Source: Caulobacteraceae bacterium
GTDB taxonomy: Bacteria; Pseudomonadota; Alphaproteobacteria; Caulobacterales; Caulobacteraceae
DNA length: 7,273 bases
Direction of reading: 5' to 3'
Assembly (NCBI GenBank): GCA_004144935.1
Contig: SDZP01000167.1
Location: forward strand, 1-7,273
Under the pieces are notes generated by a model. It searched no databases and was not told where the DNA came from. It saw only the letters and a program-made list of their open reading frames with translations. This document shows positions 5,866 through 7,273 of this stretch, one piece after another (positions within the stretch are counted from its first letter, which is position 1; every line of letters starts with the position of its first letter). The translations under genes were made by a program, and so were the position numbers.

Positions 5866-6025
5866 CCCCAACGAAGCAGACAAGATCTTGCCCCGCGCGC
5901 CGGAGTTTCTCCGTTTCCGCGCAAGGAGCCGCCTTCTAGCGAGCCGAACGCGGCGCCGCAATGCGCGGATCGTCAATTCCGCATGCAGGCGGGACAAGCC
6001 GGGCGCCGCGCACTAGATAAGAGCC
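5866..6025. promoter_or_regulatory. Divergent promoter region between lysC and ubiG
   Basis: This 160-bp spacer must carry the start signals of two divergent genes. I see no consensus promoter. Noted elements: a perfect 10-bp palindrome CAAGATCTTG (5881-5890), 15 nt before the lysC ATG; an inverted repeat CGGAG-TTT-CTCCG (5901-5913); a GC palindrome GCGGCGCCGC (5950-5959); a TTGACG-like -35 for lysC (minus strand, near 5969-5974) without a fitting -10; and for ubiG a weak pair GGGACA (5991-5996) and TAGATA (6014-6019), 17 nt apart. The last would place the transcript start at or near the ubiG ATG, compatible with a leaderless mRNA. All single-site assignments are tentative. Confidence 0.4.
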
Positions 6026-6796
6026 ATGGACAGCGTCGCCCCCACCCTGACCCACAGCATCGACCCGGCAGATGTCGAGCGCTTCAGCCGCATCGCCGCC
6101 GAATGGTGGGACCCGAAGGGCAAGTTCGCGCCGCTGCACAGGTTCAATCCGGTGCGGCTGTCGTTCATCCGCGACCTGGCCCTGAGCCATTTCAGCCGCG
6201 ACCCCTGCTCGCGCCGGCCGTTCGAGGGGCTGAAGCTGCTCGACATCGGCTGCGGCGGCGGCCTGCTCAGCGAGCCGATGAGCCGGCTGGGCTTCTCGGT
6301 GATGGGCGTCGACGCCTCGCCCCGCAACATCGGCACGGCGGGAACCCACGCGGCCGAACAGGGCCTGACCATCGACTACCGGGCCAGCACCGCCGAACAG
6401 CTGGAGGCCGACGGGGCAGGACCGTTCGATGTCATCCTCAACATGGAGGTCATCGAGCACGTCGCCGATCCCGGTGAGTTCCTGCGCACCTGCGCCCGGC
6501 TGCTCAGCCCCGGCGGCATCATGATCGTCGCCACCCTCAACCGCACCCTGAAGGCCCTGGCCCTGGCCAAGGTCGGGGCCGAGTACATCCTGCGTTGGGT
6601 GCCGGCCGGGACGCATGACTGGAACAAGTTCCTCAAGCCCGCGGAGCTGCGTGGCTTCCTGGAAGGCCACCCGTTCGAGCTCGAGGGGCCGTTCGGGGTC
6701 ACCTACAACCCGCTGACCGGCCGCTGGGACCGCTCGGCCGACAGCGACATCAACTACATGATGACGGTGACGCGGGCCGTGCCACCGACGGCCTAG
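6026..6796 (+). CDS. ubiG: Ubiquinone biosynthesis O-methyltransferase, UbiG
   Basis: SAM-dependent enzyme that carries out both O-methylations in ubiquinone synthesis (on the 2-polyprenyl-6-hydroxyphenol and the 3-demethylubiquinol intermediates), acting at the inner face of the cytoplasmic membrane. 256 residues, family-typical. The N-terminal block DVERFSRIAAEWWDPKGKF (16-34) and LHRFNPVRL (37-45) are diagnostic. SAM motif I is LLDIGCGGGLLSEP (71-84), with the acidic VDAS at 95-98. NMEVIEHVADP (139-149) is motif II, and SPGGIMIVATLNRT (161-174) motif III. GAEYILRWVPAGTHDWNKF (184-202) is the UbiG-specific stretch linked to membrane binding, which separates it from generic methyltransferases. 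No good Shine-Dalgarno precedes the ATG (only AAGAG), so leaderless start is possible. It diverges from lysC, and its stop interlocks with the convergent DUF1178 gene through CTAG at 6793-6796. Confidence 0.97.
   Translation: MDSVAPTLTHSIDPADVERFSRIAAEWWDPKGKFAPLHRFNPVRLSFIRDLALSHFSRDPCSRRPFEGLKLLDIGCGGGLLSEPMSRLGFSVMGVDASPRNIGTAGTHAAEQGLTIDYRASTAEQLEADGAGPFDVILNMEVIEHVADPGEFLRTCARLLSPGGIMIVATLNRTLKALALAKVGAEYILRWVPAGTHDWNKFLKPAELRGFLEGHPFELEGPFGVTYNPLTGRWDRSADSDINYMMTVTRAVPPTA
6793..6796. other. Interlocked stop codons of a second convergent gene pair (CTAG)
   Basis: As at 2843-2846: TAG at 6794-6796 ends ubiG, and TAG at 6795-6793 on the minus strand ends the DUF1178 gene. No intergenic terminator is possible here either. 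Confidence 0.95.
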
Positions 6797-7224
6797 TTCA
6801 GCTCTTCCTTCTTGGGCGGGGCGGGCGGCAGCGGGGCCACTCGCACCCCGTCCTCGATCAGGGCGGTGACCTCCTTCGGGGAGGCCTCGCCATAGATGCC
6901 GCGCTCCTCCGACCGGCCTTCGTGGATGGCCCGCGCCTCCCTGGCGAAGGTATCGCCGACGTAGTCGAAGTTTTCCTCGACGTGGCTGCGCACCGCCGCC
7001 TGGGCCTGCATCATCATCTCGCGCATCTGCGGGGCGATGTCGGGCGAGCTGCGGCGCTTCGTGCCGGCGACGGCCGGGGCCATGATCTGCTTCCTGACCT
7101 CGGCCACGCCGCAGACCGGGCAGTCGACCAGGCCGCGTCCCGACTGGTCGTCGTAGTCGGACGAGGAGCCGAACCAGCCCTCGAACTCGTGGCCGACAGC
7201 GCATACCAGGGCGTATTTTATCAT
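6793..7224 (-). CDS. DUF1178 family zinc-ribbon-like protein
   Basis: 143 residues. The N-terminus YALVCAVGHEFEGWFGSS (4-21) and VDCPVCG (33-39) are the signature of DUF1178. C8, H12, C35 and C38 form a plausible zinc knuckle resembling FmdB-type regulatory ribbons. The middle (61-85, with the Met-rich MREMMMQAQ) is helical. The segment 87-121, with YVGDTFAREARAIHEG and RGIYGEAS, is the second conserved block of the family. The tail is Pro/Lys-rich (PLPPAPPKKEELN). The function is unknown; a nucleic-acid or protein-binding role is only suggested by the ribbon. The ATG overlaps the stop of the upstream nitrilase gene (ATGA), and no separate ribosome site is seen, so translation is likely coupled. 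Confidence 0.92.
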   Translation of the reverse strand: MIKYALVCAVGHEFEGWFGSSSDYDDQSGRGLVDCPVCGVAEVRKQIMAPAVAGTKRRSSPDIAPQMREMMMQAQAAVRSHVEENFDYVGDTFAREARAIHEGRSEERGIYGEASPKEVTALIEDGVRVAPLPPAPPKKEELN

Positions 7225-7273
7225 TGGTCGGGGCCGGTGAAGGCGCGGGCGTTCTTCAGGGCGGGGATGGCGG
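7221..7273 (-). CDS. Carbon-nitrogen hydrolase (nitrilase superfamily), C-terminal end only
   Basis: Only the last 16 codons are in the window, reading AIPALKNARAFTGPDQ and then TGA (7223-7221), which overlaps the DUF1178 ATG. A tail of the form (I/L)PALxNxRxF is what I expect at the end of alphaproteobacterial nitrilase/omega-amidase-like enzymes, and such a gene commonly precedes DUF1178. The assignment rests on this short tail plus gene order, so it is tentative; an unrelated coding end is possible. The gene runs off the right edge. Confidence 0.6.
   Translation of the reverse strand, partial: AIPALKNARAFTGPDQ

Noticed and set aside
5866..5997. 44-residue N-terminal extension of LysC from the ATG at 5997
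   Set aside because: The stretch is strongly Arg-rich and unlike any aspartokinase. The conserved KFGGTS then sits too far from the start, and the region fits better as the lysC-ubiG promoter spacer.

Overview
The window reads as ordinary chromosome of a high-GC alphaproteobacterium, most likely a member of the Caulobacteraceae (Caulobacter or Phenylobacterium type). This rests on strong GC bias at third codon positions, the protein flavours seen (alphaproteobacterial UbiG, single-domain aspartokinase, DUF1178), and the neighbourhood nitrilase/DUF1178/ubiG/lysC, which I recall as common in that group. I see no tRNA, rRNA, CRISPR array, insertion sequence or phage gene. Gene density is very high; the only gene-free stretch above 300 bases is 4262-4608.

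Layout. Positions 5-1163 (+) hold the end of a cytochrome bd-type (CIO) oxidase operon: subunit II, then a 49-residue one-helix DUF2474-type protein overlapping it. Positions 1223-2846 (+) hold a short-chain dehydrogenase followed 22 nt later by a crotonase-fold protein that has lost both classical hydratase glutamates. Converging on these is a MATE-family efflux transporter (4261-2843, -). Upstream of it on the same strand lies a 347-nt non-coding stretch with a clear intrinsic terminator and several inverted repeats, then aspartokinase lysC (5865-4609, -). A 160-bp divergent spacer separates lysC from ubiG (6026-6796, +). Converging on ubiG is a small zinc-ribbon DUF1178 protein (7224-6793, -), whose start overlaps the stop of a nitrilase-family gene that runs in from the right edge.

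How the genes fit together. Oxidase subunit II and UbiG both concern the quinone-linked respiratory chain but are not in one operon. The SDR/crotonase pair looks like a two-gene acyl-CoA or oxo-acid metabolism unit of unknown substrate. LysC starts the aspartate-family amino acid pathway. Nitrilase and DUF1178 are translationally coupled by an ATGA overlap.

The most interesting points are: (1) a near-ideal ribosome binding site and GTG inside lysC, placed to make a 160-residue ACT-only beta subunit as in alpha2beta2 aspartokinases; (2) the terminator plus competing inverted repeats just upstream of the MATE gene, which could be an attenuator leader or the end of a small RNA; (3) the crotonase without its two catalytic glutamates; (4) two convergent gene pairs that both end on one shared CTAG, so each pair has interlocked stop codons. 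I find no clear multi-gene novel system.
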